Shown: in pieces, positions 40,494 through 53,938 of the stretch
Layout: every line of letters starts with the position of its first letter
Position numbering within the stretch: the stretch's first letter is position 1
Assembly (NCBI GenBank): GCA_024305405.1
Contig: JAKNDB010000089.1
Location: 62,001-126,000 of the forward strand
Source of the DNA: Dirofilaria immitis
Taxonomy: Eukaryota > Nematoda > Chromadorea > Rhabditida > Onchocercidae
Length of the DNA: 64,000 nt
Direction of reading: 5' to 3'
Made by a program: the position numbers and the translations under genes
The notes under the pieces: generated by a model
The model's input: only the letters and a program-made list of their open reading frames with translations
What the model was told of the DNA's origin: nothing
The model's database searches: none

Positions 40494-40805
40494 TTAAAAA
40501 TTTCACTAACTGATCATCAAGAATGATAAACAATCAGGATTGATTCTCTGAAATCAAACATTTTGCATGCAGGGATAATGAACAAACTTATGTAGTTGCT
40601 TATGGACAGATCAGATACATGAAATCATGCGATCGGACCAGTAATTTGATATTATATGAAATAAAATAGAAAATTAACAATCGTTTTACCTAATTTCAGC
40701 ATAAAAGGTATCCAAATTGAATAGCAAAACAAAAAATTTTAACTAAATTTAATAGCTCCAAATATAATATTTATTCAATAATAGCATTTACAATATACAG
40801 TGAGA

Positions 40806-43800
40806 TCATTTCAAGCAAAATTTATATGAATCCGGCAACAATTCTTCAATTTTCCGTCGAAATCTATTGCCAAATTGAAATCTTATAGTACTACTTGTAA
40901 TTAGGGATGCTTTAAGTGTATCAGCTATTGCTTCTGGATTCATTTCGAGACAGCTACAATTAGCCAATAAAACCGTTGTAAAAGGCATCTGAAATAAAAA
41001 TTTAATTTAGAATTTCATATCTAAAATATAATGTCTTCAAACGGGATCAAATATTTAAAAGCTTGAATTTACTTCTGTTACCATTTCTCTTCAACTGAGT
41101 CGGATAAAAACATTATAAAATTTGAAACTGTATAAAGAACTGAAGAATCAATTATAAATTCTATTGCTTATAGTGCAAAATATTCATAAATACATTTTAG
41201 GATGAAGCTATAATATTATCAATTTAAGATATCTGACGCATGCTATATGCATGCAGAAGTTTAAGACGAATATCTGTTGTATTTTCAATTTTAAACAAAT
41301 GATTAGTTTAGATAAAACGAAAATACCTTGTCAACTTTAATTTTCAAACAAATTTCGATAATCGAACAAGTGGCTGTTGTTGCAGACAAATCCAAAAACA
41401 ACATATTTTGACAATATGATAAAGACCATTGTATTATGTAATCGGGATTATGTAAATCGTTAAGTGATAATTTCAATGTTTCTAATTTTCTTTCTACTTC
41501 CGGCTGAAATTGACGAACAATCGATACAATTTTTAGCAATTGTTGTCCATTATAAATAAATGACTCATTCAACTTATAACATAAACTTGATTAATTTATT
41601 ATTAACATGCAATATTATAAAAAATCATACAAAGATTATCCAAATGAATGAATCATTCTCCAACTATAAAGCTGTACTAAATTAATTATATTAGAATACA
41701 CAATATACACTGTAGTTGAATATTTCTGGTAAATTTGAAATCCCGCAAGTTCACTATTTACTGGTAAAGAACAATGTAATTTAAAATATATTTTATATTT
41801 AATCAATAAAATTCACGAGACTACAATTTCATTTTCAGACTAATACATAATACTAAATACATGGAGGAAACGGTTTTCATCCATCGTTGAGGATGTGTTT
41901 ATGATCAACGATGAATGAAACAGGCGATGGAATCTTAAAAAATAAGTATTAATTAACGTCCGTACCAAAGAAATTATAGAGGTAAGTGTAAGATTTCAAC
42001 AACTGCTCTGTTCCTTTTAATTTAATAAATCAGAGAAAATAAATTTTAAAAGCCCACAAAGACATGTCAATAAATTGAAATTGAATCAAAATATTAACAC
42101 TATTAATTGAAAACTAATACGACAGTTTGTCGATCAAATATGAATGATAAAAGAAGAAAAATAAAAATGAAAAAATTAATCACTTTTCCTTACCATATTA
42201 TCTATTCTGGATACAGCCGTACATGATAGATCTAAACATTTTAAATTCTTACAAGCTTGAATTATTTCTGAAGCGTGATCCGAATTGATTTCTAAATTGA
42301 AGCTTAAGTCCAACACTTCCAATGAACTTATTTCTAAAAAAAAAAAAATTTGTACCGAGAAATCTAGCAAAGTGAAAGAACTGTTATCATAATTGGCGGC
42401 AGTTTTATCACTTAAATCAGAATAAATCCTACTGACCAAAACAAATGGAAAATTAGTTACTACAGCATTTGACTTTTTTCATAACACAAACCCTGAATAC
42501 GAATAAAGCACATACTGTTTAGGTCAACAAAATATTTCAAAAATATAAATTCAAACTTAGAGGTAGTTAGACAAGACCAAGTATAAAATGAAAGGAAATA
42601 TAGCTTATAAAATTATGTAAATATAGCGTTAATATATTTGAGATATTTTACAAATATCAAAATATTTAGCTTCTAAAATATTTAAAGCTTACTTTTAATT
42701 TGCTGCACCAAATCATTTGCAATATTTCGGCTTATGTTACAAGAAGCAAGTTTAAGGTCTGCAAGATTCGGGCACAAGCTGATGAAAATAACCAGATAAT
42801 CAGGACCATCATCGTTAAGATTATTATGACTTAAATCTAGCTTATTCAATGCATCATAGATGGAATAATCACCAATCAACTGTCGAAGATGTTTACTGAA
42901 ATATTTAATAAACAATTCGTAAAATGAAAGAAAACAGTTTAACGATCTCAACAGTTTAAAAGTGAAAGAATCCAAATTACACGACGTATTATACGGTAAT
43001 ATGATAGACAAAAAAATTTCTTACTGATTTGAACTAATATCACAAAGCATTAGTAACTCTTGGCTTATAATAGAACCGATCAATAATTCGATCATAAATC
43101 AAACTTATCTAAGAATAACCTTTAATAAGGTTATATATACCTTTTCAACGCACAACAAGGTAAATTCAATAATGCGAGATGCCGAGTTTTGAAATCAAAT
43201 CAATAAATGAAGTTGATAGTGAATTCCCATCCAGGTAAAGTTCTAATAGATTTGATTGCAAAACTTCAACAGCTGCACAAACGGCATCATCTTGACCAAT
43301 GTTCATTTCACGTAAATCCAGTGAGCCATTCGTGCTTTCCGCAAATGCATGTAACACATTTGCCATTAGTTCTATAAAGTTGCGGACAATATAAATTCAG
43401 TAAAATGGATAATAACATCAACTCAAAACAAGAGTTTCTTAATCTTCTCCAAAGATAATCATTTTGCATTCTAAATTGGCTTTTTGAAACTCTGGTATAT
43501 TCAATGATAAATAATGTTTATTAAACAATATTCTTAAATATAGTTACTTCTCGTTCGTTTTGCATAAATTTGAGCAGCAGTTGGTTTTGACCAACCACTT
43601 ATGATACATTCTAGTATTTTTTCATCTGCCAACACCAACTCAACTGGTGTATCATCCGATAGTTCACAATCATTATAGTATATTGTCATCGACTTATACT
43701 CTACATCACCTCTCAATTCTTCTTCACAACGTTTCCGAATATCGCCTATGATGCAGGAGCTAAAATATTAACATTGAAAAACGGTAAGTTCCAATAATTT

Positions 43801-46800
43801 AAAAATTTCTCCTTCATGACAGAAATCAAATATATTCATTACGGTTTCACTCATGAGGAGAAAATTTCTCATTCCAAACAAAAAAGAAGAAAATGCAAAT
43901 TTTATTTTGGCAATTAATATGATGATAAACAGACAAGTTTCACTAATAAAATGCAATAAGATTTCATATTGAAAACTTGCTAGTTAATAATAACGGTTAC
44001 AAACCTTGCAAATGGCATCCCTTTAGTCTTCAAATGCGTGCCATCATCCTTCTTAATCATAATTTTGATAAAAATTTGGTTTCTAATATTTGATGGAGTA
44101 TAAAATGATGACGATGAGGATGAAATTTCACATTCTCGCAGACTGCTATCAATCGCTAAGTTTCCTCTACTGTTACGTATGGAAGAGTGCAGTTCGGTAT
44201 TCGAAGAACTTTCATTTTGTGAACTTCGTGCTACTGGACGCGAAATCATCGTTATATCATCATCTGAATCCTCTCCAATATTTCTAAAATGAACAAAAGC
44301 ACTGCTTAGAAGATAACTTAAAAAAAAAAAGTAAATCAGTTTACTGCACAAAGCAAAATTATATAATACTGCAGGTGATTCCAATAAAACATGCAAAAAT
44401 AACTATGTATTTTAATATCCCGGATCTGGGAAAATCTCAGAAAAAAGCGCTAACCTCTTCACACATAATTGACTTCTTTTGTTTTGTCTAGATTCTGGAA
44501 TAGTAAAACGTTCAGACAATGCAACATAACCAGAATTACATGGCAATTCGTCACAAAAGTTAGCCGACAAATTCTGCTTTATTTGGGCAGTCTTTTTCCC
44601 TGAAACCAGTCCTCATTTCGAGGCAACGTAAATTTAACTAAAGATTTGAAATTTTGGAAACAATACCTTTCTTCTATTATTTAGAATTTTATATTCAAAT
44701 AAATGAACTAGTACTACATAAACTGATGAACAAAATTCGGAAATCTCTCCAACATTATTCTTAAAAATTCTTCAATTTACAAATTATTAGCGTTTGTTTT
44801 TTCCAATTTATTCTGAAAATGCAGATAAACACACACACAGAGTAAAAAATTAATTAAAAGTCAGACCACTATTAGTTTCCGCAGTTCGCTGCTTTTTTAA
44901 TAATGAGGGCAAAGAATTGAATGATGAAGAAGAAGCTTGGGGAGAAGAAGGAAATTCAATCAAATCATCAATACCGATAAGTGCATCATCCAAAGTTGGC
45001 GACAAACGTCTTATCCGGCATACTTTCTCTTCATCCTATAATCTGGCAATTCAGATGAAGCTAAATTTGTTGGAAATAATTACAGGCGATAAATTCATAT
45101 ATTCGATGTATATTCAGTTTTCATGAAACTAGTTCTCATCGAATTTCAACGTAATATTTCATCAATATATGGTTAAATGCCATTTTTAAATGCGATAATT
45201 TCAAAAGATTTTAAGCGGTTGGCGAAATAATTTACAACATATTGATTAGGAAAGCTAACATAAGTAAAATATTAACGTATGCTAATATTGGAAGTTACAG
45301 AGCGACGAATAAAATCACCGAATCCGATAAGAGTGACTAAGATGTTTCATAACGTAAGCTATGTGTACAAATATTGCAAATAAACAATGAATAAAAACCT
45401 CATCAAATGAAACATCATCGACATCTAATCCATGTAATAGAGCATTTGTACGATCATGTGTTGTCCCGCGTCCCACAACATTCATTGTTTTCCGATATTC
45501 ATGCAAATTTGATATATTTGGATCGAGAATTTTTCCAGACGTGGCATTCGAATGTATTTTTGGTTTTGTGTTGTCGTTTAATTTGAATTTTTCGGTGGCG
45601 GTTCAGCATTTACTGCTATATTAACTGAAATAATTACAAACTTAAAATCCTGCATCGAAATATGACAGTATAAAAATTTTAAGAAATTGCACGTTAAAGA
45701 TCAATTCGAAAAAGCAACTACCAAAAATTTTTAGCAGTTAATAAAGGTAACATATAGAGATCCTGCTAGAGAAATAAATTTATTATAAATAATGAAATTA
45801 GCGTAAACCTGCAAAGTCAATAAACGATTTTCGATTTTTGTTAGCTTAGAAAATGAAAACCATCGTAAAACCAATATTCAGTGTTAATTTGCTTGAGCTT
45901 AAGAAACAATTTTAGTTCAAATATTTCTAGATCGAAGAAAAAACTTTTAGATAATTTTGCGAATATGATACTATTTCGAAACGAAAAATCTGATAACGCT
46001 ATTTATTACTCTAAAAATTAAGTGATAAAACTTTCAACGTTAAAATTCTAAAATTGAGAGATTCTAGAAGATATATTGGTTTTGATTATAAGATAAACAT
46101 GTAAATATTAAAAATAATGAACAGAACCTTCCTTTAGTTTCATTTCCATAACTGATATAAGCCGTTTGGCTTCCTCCATAACATCATCTTCAACCATCCC
46201 CATTTTAATTGCATTTCGAAAAAATCAAGCGCAGTCCAATCATCACGATTTTTGATAGCAACGTTTGCTCCAAACTTTAATAATAAATCAATGATTGCTG
46301 TGGCACCTCGATCACATGCTTCCATTAATGGAGTTAGACCACCGCTATCCTGAAAATTATTTGAAAGATTTAAAATTATAGGATAAAAGAAACCTAATAA
46401 TCGTCAATCTTTCAATTCACTCTACCTTTGATATAACACTTCATTTTTGGTTATGCATATTTCAGCAAATAAAATTCGAAGGTTTAAAATAAAAAAATCA
46501 CACTTAATTATCAGATAAAAATCAGCAACGATTTCAAAAGTTCATAAATTAGTTATCCAATAATAAGTAAAATTTCACTTACATTTCTAAATTGATATTT
46601 CATAAAAACAAATCGCCAAAAAATAATCTTTAGAAAATAAATTAGATTTAAAAAAAACCGTTTGTTCGCCATCAGCTGATAAAGTTCCTTCGTTTGACCG
46701 CAAATTGAGATTTGCACCAAATTTAGCCAAAACTCGAACATTTTCAAATTTCAGTGCACCAACCGCTTCATGCAACGGTGTCCAGCCACCTTCATCACGA

Positions 46801-49800
46801 GCATTTATATTGTATCCCTGAAAAACTCCAATTCATAAATAATAAATCGTCATGAGAATTTACAAAAATAAAAAAATAAATGTATTAGAAAACCTAAACT
46901 CCCACTGTTGCTAGGAAGACTTCAATTGGTTCCAATTTCGGGATGCCGATTAGACAAAAGAACTCAAAAGAAAAAAAATTTGATCTAGATAATAATTATG
47001 GAGAACGGATATATAAGTTCGAAAAAATCTTAGCGAAGGAGTCATCAAATCTACACCTAATTCAAGATAGAGTGTTCGACCTTATTAAATTCGATTATCG
47101 ACGAATCAGAAAAGATATATTTTCAGAAAAAGGAAAAGTGATTATAGCAAACCATTTTGATAAGCATTTCCAAATAATGAATATCACTACCACGAGCTGC
47201 TTCATGCATCCGTGTTTCACCATATAAATTGATTTTCTTATCTTTTTCGGATCGTATACGCTCTTCCATACTATGACGATTCGCTTCTTCTAAATTCGAG
47301 AGTATCATAAATTTTAATTTAGATCATCCCGTATGACATACTTGTAAGCTGTTTAATAGGATTAAGACATCTAAATAGCGTAGACTTTAAAAGCTATTAG
47401 AAATATTGCCGAAGAAAAAAAATATGAACAAGTGATTTAATTTACGCCATGACTAAAGTTAAAATTTAGCATCATTTTTTAAATATTTCAATTACTTAAG
47501 AAACGACAATGATTTTAATTTCAGTCGCGGAGTAAATCAAAATTTACATATTATTCAAAACAATCATTAATGCATCAACATATATCATGTATTGTCTTTT
47601 CTCTCATATACATGGCACACAGTACACAGAGTAATTATTTAATTGAAGTAAAAATATTTTTTCGAATAAACTGTACAATGTCGAAAATGATGTCTAGTGT
47701 TTAAATGACGTAAAATGAAATATGATATGATTATACTAACCGTTACAACGAGCCAAAATTTGCGTATCACTCAATCCATCCCACTCATCGATGAAATCTT
47801 CTGTATCATCATCATTTTCCAATTTTCCATCATCGTCTTCTACATCGTCACCGAGATTCTTAAGCTTCACCTCGATTTCCATACGCAGATCCTTGTTTAT
47901 ACCATTTTTATCCATATATGCCAACATGTTTTCATATAATGTTTTCTACAAAAATCAAAGTATTTGATGCGTTAGAATTAGCATAAATTAAATATTAGTT
48001 TAATTCAGTTGCTTTATAATATTATGAAATATCTAATTATTTTAATTTTAACATATCAATAAATTTAAACGAGACCAAAGCATAAAATAATTTCGTTAAG
48101 TGAATTTTCAAAAATTACTTTTTGATGGTTGTAGATAGTAAGGGACTCGGATTTCCGAAAGAATTCTAGAACCTCTTTCACTGTGAAAGAATCAACATTA
48201 GCAGCAGTGCTAGCAATACAAAGACTTGTATCCGCTTTCTAGAAATATATTTCTATTAATCATAAGAAGACAATGAAGATTTGATTAAAATTTGCATATC
48301 GAGGCCTATTATTATCAAAGCTGCTAATATATTCAATTCCTTTCGCACTCACATTTCGCGATTTCTTTAATTACTCGTAAATTTATAGGTAATTAATTTA
48401 ATCTTCTATATTTGGTATATAAGATGAAAAACTTCTTAAGATTCAAAAAGCAGAGTCAGAATAAAAAAATACACTGCGAAAAAAATAACTTCAAATTTTT
48501 GGAATTCGAGTAATATTTTAAATTTCATATTAAATTTAAACAAATTAAAAAATTAACGAGTATACCTTAGCATCGCATATATTCAAAGTATTTTCAAGAT
48601 TTTCAACTTCAACAAAGCAATTAAATGCCTCTTCATAATGATCCAACTCCTTTGCTGTTTCTGCTACAGATACCAGAGCTTTAATTTTATCGTCTATTTG
48701 ATGAGCATATGTTAACATCTGTTTGTAAAATTCGAGTGATATTTCACAAAACCTGCCTGCAAAATGGAATTCTTGCAAAACTGAAATCATTTTTATTTAA
48801 TTCAGAAATTTTTAGCTTCAGCAGTAGTCAAAAAGAAAAGTGTCAAAATTAAAAATTATACTTCATATAAACAGTCTGCAATTTTCTCATTGATTTTCAT
48901 CTTGAAATGTTCATCGGCAGTTGGTAATACTTTTAATCGTTCAATCGTTTTGTAAACTGCAATGGTAAAATAACAGAATCAACAGAACAGAGATAAAGAA
49001 ACAGCGAAAGTGAATACAGTGAAAACGATAAAAATATAAAATGCTTGAAGTGTTTCCGATTATTTGAAAACTCAATAAATTGCATTAAAAAAATAGAATC
49101 CGTAAAATATTCTGCGTCATGATTTACTGGTTCTTAGAATATTCCACTTCCTTAGTTAGCTAAACTTGAAAGTATTGCAAGTAGAATGCACAGTGGATAT
49201 AAGAGAAAGTAGTAAATCCGTTAAGAAAACAAAACTATCAAACTTCAGCTTTTTTGAAAAACCACCTGTTACCAATGCTTGATAGAAAAATCGTTGCTCC
49301 TCAGCATCCAATTTTTCATGCCCTTTGGAAGCTAACATTGAAATGAGATCCCATTTCGCACCAACAAAATCTTTCGCTCTAATTTTTTCCTTTAAAATTA
49401 AAACACTGAAACATCAATACAAGATATTCAAATCTTCAGATGGCAAAATTCATAAATTGGAACAATATGTACTTGAGCTAGGATGAATTTCGCTTCACAG
49501 GATGCTTGCTGATCTAAATTAGCAGCTACATGAACCAACTCAATAGCTGTTTTCAAACGGTGATCACCAAAAAAATTCATCTTTGAAAGTAAGCAGCGAT
49601 ACTGCAAATCATGATCACCAGCACGTCTGCAAAAGATTTCGCTTTTACACTATGAAATATAGTTTTACACTATGAAATATAGAATAGCAGTAATAGAATA
49701 ATGTACCTATAATAGAGAAGTAAAGGAATTATCGAATTAATAGAAACGATAAAGTAAAATATGATAAAACATATAAGAATTTTTGATTGAAATGATTTAC

Positions 49801-51812
49801 ATCCATATTATTAGTTTGGTCTGAAATGTGAATAACAGCTAATTGCACAACATGCATACTACGTCTGTAAAACAACTGACATTCTTAATACATTCAGAAA
49901 TTCTTCCGAAGATATATAAAATAATTCTTATAAATCCAATAAAATCTGAAAAGGCGCAGAAAATTCAGCATAACATACGCCGCATAAGCTATTGCTGCAT
50001 TGTGATAACGTAATGATAAACTCTGCAACTTCATCTTATCGCATATCTGCGAAAGTACTTGCTGTAATCGAGCCTTTCTTGATCTCGAATCTTGCCCTAT
50101 CTTTACCGCACTAAAATAGATATAGTAACTCCCAATTCAGCTTCAAATAAAAAAACAATCTCAAAGTGAAGAGTACTGATAAATTTTGCAAAAAATCATC
50201 AATTAATTAGTTGTTATCCATAAATAACTGAAATTATCATACAACTATCAAAAATTACCAAATGCTTCTAGTAATACCAGAGCAAACTGAGTCATCGCTT
50301 TAGATCCTGGTTTTGAGTATTAAAAATAATATTTCATCTATAATCAAAAGCTTAATCAGATTATTCAATCTATGGATTATAGTATCAGTTAACCTATATT
50401 ATTCCACATAAAAAAAAAAAAACGGTCATTCGCCGAAAATTGGACTACTATCAGGATGACAGCATGACTTTGGTAACCATGTGAATTTGAGTAACATTAC
50501 AGTGCTAAATAAATTCAAGCTGATTAGAAAGGACATAAATTCTTAACTTACTCTTTGTCGCAATCAATATCTAAGGCATGCTTTGACAAATAAGTAAGAC
50601 TTCTTTCACACCATTGCTTAGCCTAAAAGCATACTAATTATCATTATATCATTTGGATTTCTGATACAAGATCTGGCAAAATTTTTAAATTTAGGTAACT
50701 AAAGCACTTTTTCTTTTAGATAAACTGAAATGCAAGTTAGATAAAGTCGATTTTTAACTTCATTTGCCTTTTCACACATTTTTTCAAATAAATTTAAAAG
50801 TGAAGTTAAAAATACATTACTTTTCCTAATAATAATTCCTGTTTTGCATTCGAATTCAGATAAATTTGTAGATGAAGCCAGCCAAGCACATGATATGCAA
50901 GTTGGATAAAGTGGACTTTTTCAGACTTGTTCGCTGCTTCTAAATATTTCTTTCCATGCTCTAAAGCTTTAGCATTTTCCTGGATACCTGAAATAGTGAA
51001 ATTTCATGCAAGATATCTGTACAGATCATAGAGACAATTATACGCTATTTGATTTTTTTCTGAAGATTACTATTAACCAGATTCTGCTATTAGATAGGAA
51101 TATGCAGAAACATATTAATAGGATAATTTAAATAGCTACAATAATTGATATACGATCAAATGCATCATAAGGAATCAAATTTGCAATAAGTCAACTAACC
51201 CGACTCAGATTAATAAAATAAACCAAAATTACACTCAAATTACTGGCATAAAAATTTTCCTAAAATATACTTGGATCGACAAGAATTTCCGCGATAGCTC
51301 GATGAGCAAAGACGGCATTTTCATAAGCGTTCAATTTTTCAGCAAGCTCCACACTTTTCCGATAATAACTTAACGCTTCGTTCAAACAACCGATTCGTCG
51401 ATACTCATCGCCAAGTTCAAGGTAAAAATCGCATACTTTTCGATCATCTTTCAGCCTAACTGCTTTATGTAGTTGCTTTTCTAATTCTGTTAAAGAAAAA
51501 ATTTTGTAGCAAAATTAACATAAACGTATAATAAAATCATTACTTAAAGCTATAAAATGGGATTATCTAGATTTAAAGAAGGGAAAATTTCAGCACTCAT
51601 TATAGCTTAATAGTCATCACTTTTATGTAATTTTTGTTTATAATCTTACTTAACTTGGAAAATTCAATTTATACTATTGCTAATTTAAAAATGTCTATTA
51701 TTTTCAAATATTTTATCATAAATTTTTCTCAAAACTAATTAAATTAAACACATCTTATATATATATATATACCTTGGATATAGTCATTTTCTCTTCGTTT
51801 TTTCTTTGGCAT
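40806..51812 (-). CDS. TONSL: Tonsoku-like protein (TONSL): TPR, ankyrin, LRR; several frame breaks
   Basis: About 24 minus-strand exons, first at 51773-51812 and last at 40806-40989, sum to roughly 1,370 codons, near human TONSL (about 1,378). The start Met-Pro-Lys-Lys-Lys-Arg-Arg is a likely nuclear signal. TPR-type helical repeats run from about 51.5 to 48.1 kb (for example Leu-Gly-Asp-Glu-Tyr-Arg-Arg). An acidic linker (Glu-Asp-Asp-Asp-Gly) is at 47.74-47.95 kb. Three ankyrin repeats follow (47.17-47.29, 46.66-46.82 and 46.12-46.35 kb; Gly-Gly-Trp-Thr-Pro-Leu-His-Glu-Ala). Then come a Ser-rich linker (44.0-45.6 kb), a ubiquitin-like region (about 43.55-44.1 kb) and leucine-rich repeats to the end. 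Known role: with MMS22L at stalled or broken replication forks, its ankyrin domain reading unmethylated H4 tails. Frame breaks lie at 46219-46224, 45588-45592 and 43187-43190, each one base short in an A/T run. Confidence 0.88.
49640..49681. repeat. 20-bp tandem duplication in a TONSL intron
   Basis: TTTTACACTATGAAATATAG occurs twice in direct succession within a TONSL intron, just upstream (on the minus strand) of a coding exon's acceptor. It has no evident function. Confidence 0.85.
51754..51772. repeat. Short TA run at the first TONSL donor site
   Basis: A run of TA dinucleotides begins immediately inside intron 1 of TONSL. The donor GT itself is the first bases of this run on the minus strand, so run-length variation would leave the donor intact. 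Confidence 0.7.
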
Positions 51813-53938
51813 AATTAGTTGAAAGCTATATTCCAATTTCAAAGATAATTCATGTTTAGAGAGAAATCCTGAAAACGTTTTACCAAATTTGAATATTACA
51901 ACTATAACAACAAATTTGAATGCACAAATAATCTTAATTATATTATGGTATTTGATATTTCAATCTACCGATAACAGTGCTTAAAATTCCAATCCTTCAA
52001 GCAAATTTACATTAATTTGCAAAATAAAATAAACAAAGTTTATACAACAAAACATGAAAATTTTACGTAAAAAGATGTTGATAATGTCAGTATATATATA
52101 TAAGACACATCATTTTATTACATATATTAAAAAAAAAGACTTATTTTAAAACCAAAAATTTATTCAGAAAATGTAAAATCTCGTAAATTATTTATTAAAA
52201 ATAAAAATATAATTCGTTGTAAAATGTAAATAAAATTATTTGAAAAAAAAATATAATATTTTAAAGGAAAAACAGCATATAATAGAAGTACAAAATAAAT
52301 AGTATAACCTCTAATAGATGCAAAAAGTTTTAAAAAATTTATTAATTATATAAAAGAATAGCATTTTAATTAAATATAAAATATTCTTCCGCATATTTCT
52401 AATCTACTAATACTTTTAGAATTTCGTTTATTACACCTATGATATAGATATAGAATAATATAAAAATATAATATAGAAGTAAAAATAAAATTAAAAAAAA
52501 AAATTATTAATGAAATGAATTTTTAAAACTATATTACTTTTATATTATTCTATATCTATATTATAGGTATAATAAATATTTTTTATATTAAATATAAAAA
52601 TGCATATATTTGTAAAATATAAAAATAATATAATATTTATTTATTATGAAATATACAAATAGCAATTTATGATCAACATAAACATATAAATATTATGTTA
52701 TTTGTGTATAAACTAATATTTTTATTTAATATTTTTAAGCTTAACAAAACGAAAATTTAATTTTGCCGTATAACCAATACAATGAAGTACGTAAAATCCT
52801 ACATAAAGCAAGCGTAAAAGATATGCGTATAGAAGAAAACAATAAACTACAGCATACGACATCCGTAATTTACCAACTTCATGTTGGCCACATTTTGCCT
52901 AAAAAAATATGGCCGTAATTTGATTGATAGAGTGGGAAGGGTGTTTGAAAAAAAAACTCTCCCTTATCGTCTTATCATGTCCAATTTTAATCCTAATTTA
53001 TCTCTGGGTTTATCCACAATTTAATCTCTATCGGTGATGAATGTGACAAAAAGTAGCCCGCAATTTACCCATCAGACTTTCATGTTGTCTTATCACGAAG
53101 TGGTTGTTGGGAATGGTTTACTTAATAGGTTTTGCCAAGTATGAAGGCTTTATCTGTCAATCTTTGAGATAGGAAATAATATAATTTATGATAGTAAAAT
53201 ATAATCAATAATTAATTGATAAATTTCTAATGCATTAATAGCAATAATTGTAGAATTGATTAATTTTTCCTGCAGAAAAAATAATAGTTTAATTGTTTGA
53301 ATAAATTTTTATTTGCTTATTTCATAAAAATTTAAGTAAATAAAATTTAATATATGTATGATAGAGTTATATTAAATTGGCTAAATGCATAATTAAGTAT
53401 TTAAGTTAACGAATTAATAAAGCGTTTGTTATGTTAGTTGATTTTATCTTAATTAACTTTATTTTTCTCTTTATTATTCATTGACATATAGTTGTGAAAT
53501 GTTTATTACGAATATTTCAATTGTTATTTGGATAACCATTACTCAAGTAAATGTGATATTTAATTACTTTAACAATTGTTAGTGCAAAAGATGGGAAGAG
53601 AGAAAGAAAATATTAGTATGAAACTACGGTTGCTAGGGACACATTGAAAATTAATAGCTGGCATATAGATGAAATTGATTTCATGGTTATATTCTATAAT
53701 TTATTGCTTGTAACTGTTTGATTTCAGTTTTCGATTTCTCATATCTTGTCGTAATTTTCAGTATTAAATATTTTTATTATAAAATTTCTGTTTCTTTCAA
53801 AATTAGAATTAAGAATGGGTAAAGAAAAGTAAAGATAGAAGTGAGGTAGAAAGAAATGAAGAATTAATTCTTTTCCGTGATCCTTAATTAATAAGGCCTA
53901 CTTATTATTTTTATTTTGAAGATACGTCCTTAGCAATA
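51813..53938. promoter_or_regulatory. Divergent intergenic region between TONSL and NUDC
   Basis: About 2.1 kb between two divergently transcribed genes, so it should contain both promoters. From about 52050 to 52750 it is nearly pure A/T with an inverted repeat. From about 52840 to 53150 it is less AT-rich and is the more likely regulatory part. No open frame or RNA is supportable. A short pyrimidine-AG site lies just before the NUDC start. Confidence 0.45.
52427..52576. repeat. AT-rich inverted repeat, arms about 50 bp
   Basis: The left arm (about 52427-52480), containing ATATAGATATAGAATAATAT, is matched on the opposite strand by the right arm (about 52524-52576), with a few mismatches and a loop of about 45 bases. 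It could form a long hairpin or cruciform, or be a small degenerate inverted-repeat element. No target-site duplication is evident. Confidence 0.75.

Noticed and set aside
46943..47227. 94-codon plus-strand open frame
   Set aside because: It overlaps a TONSL ankyrin exon on the opposite strand and has no recognisable content.
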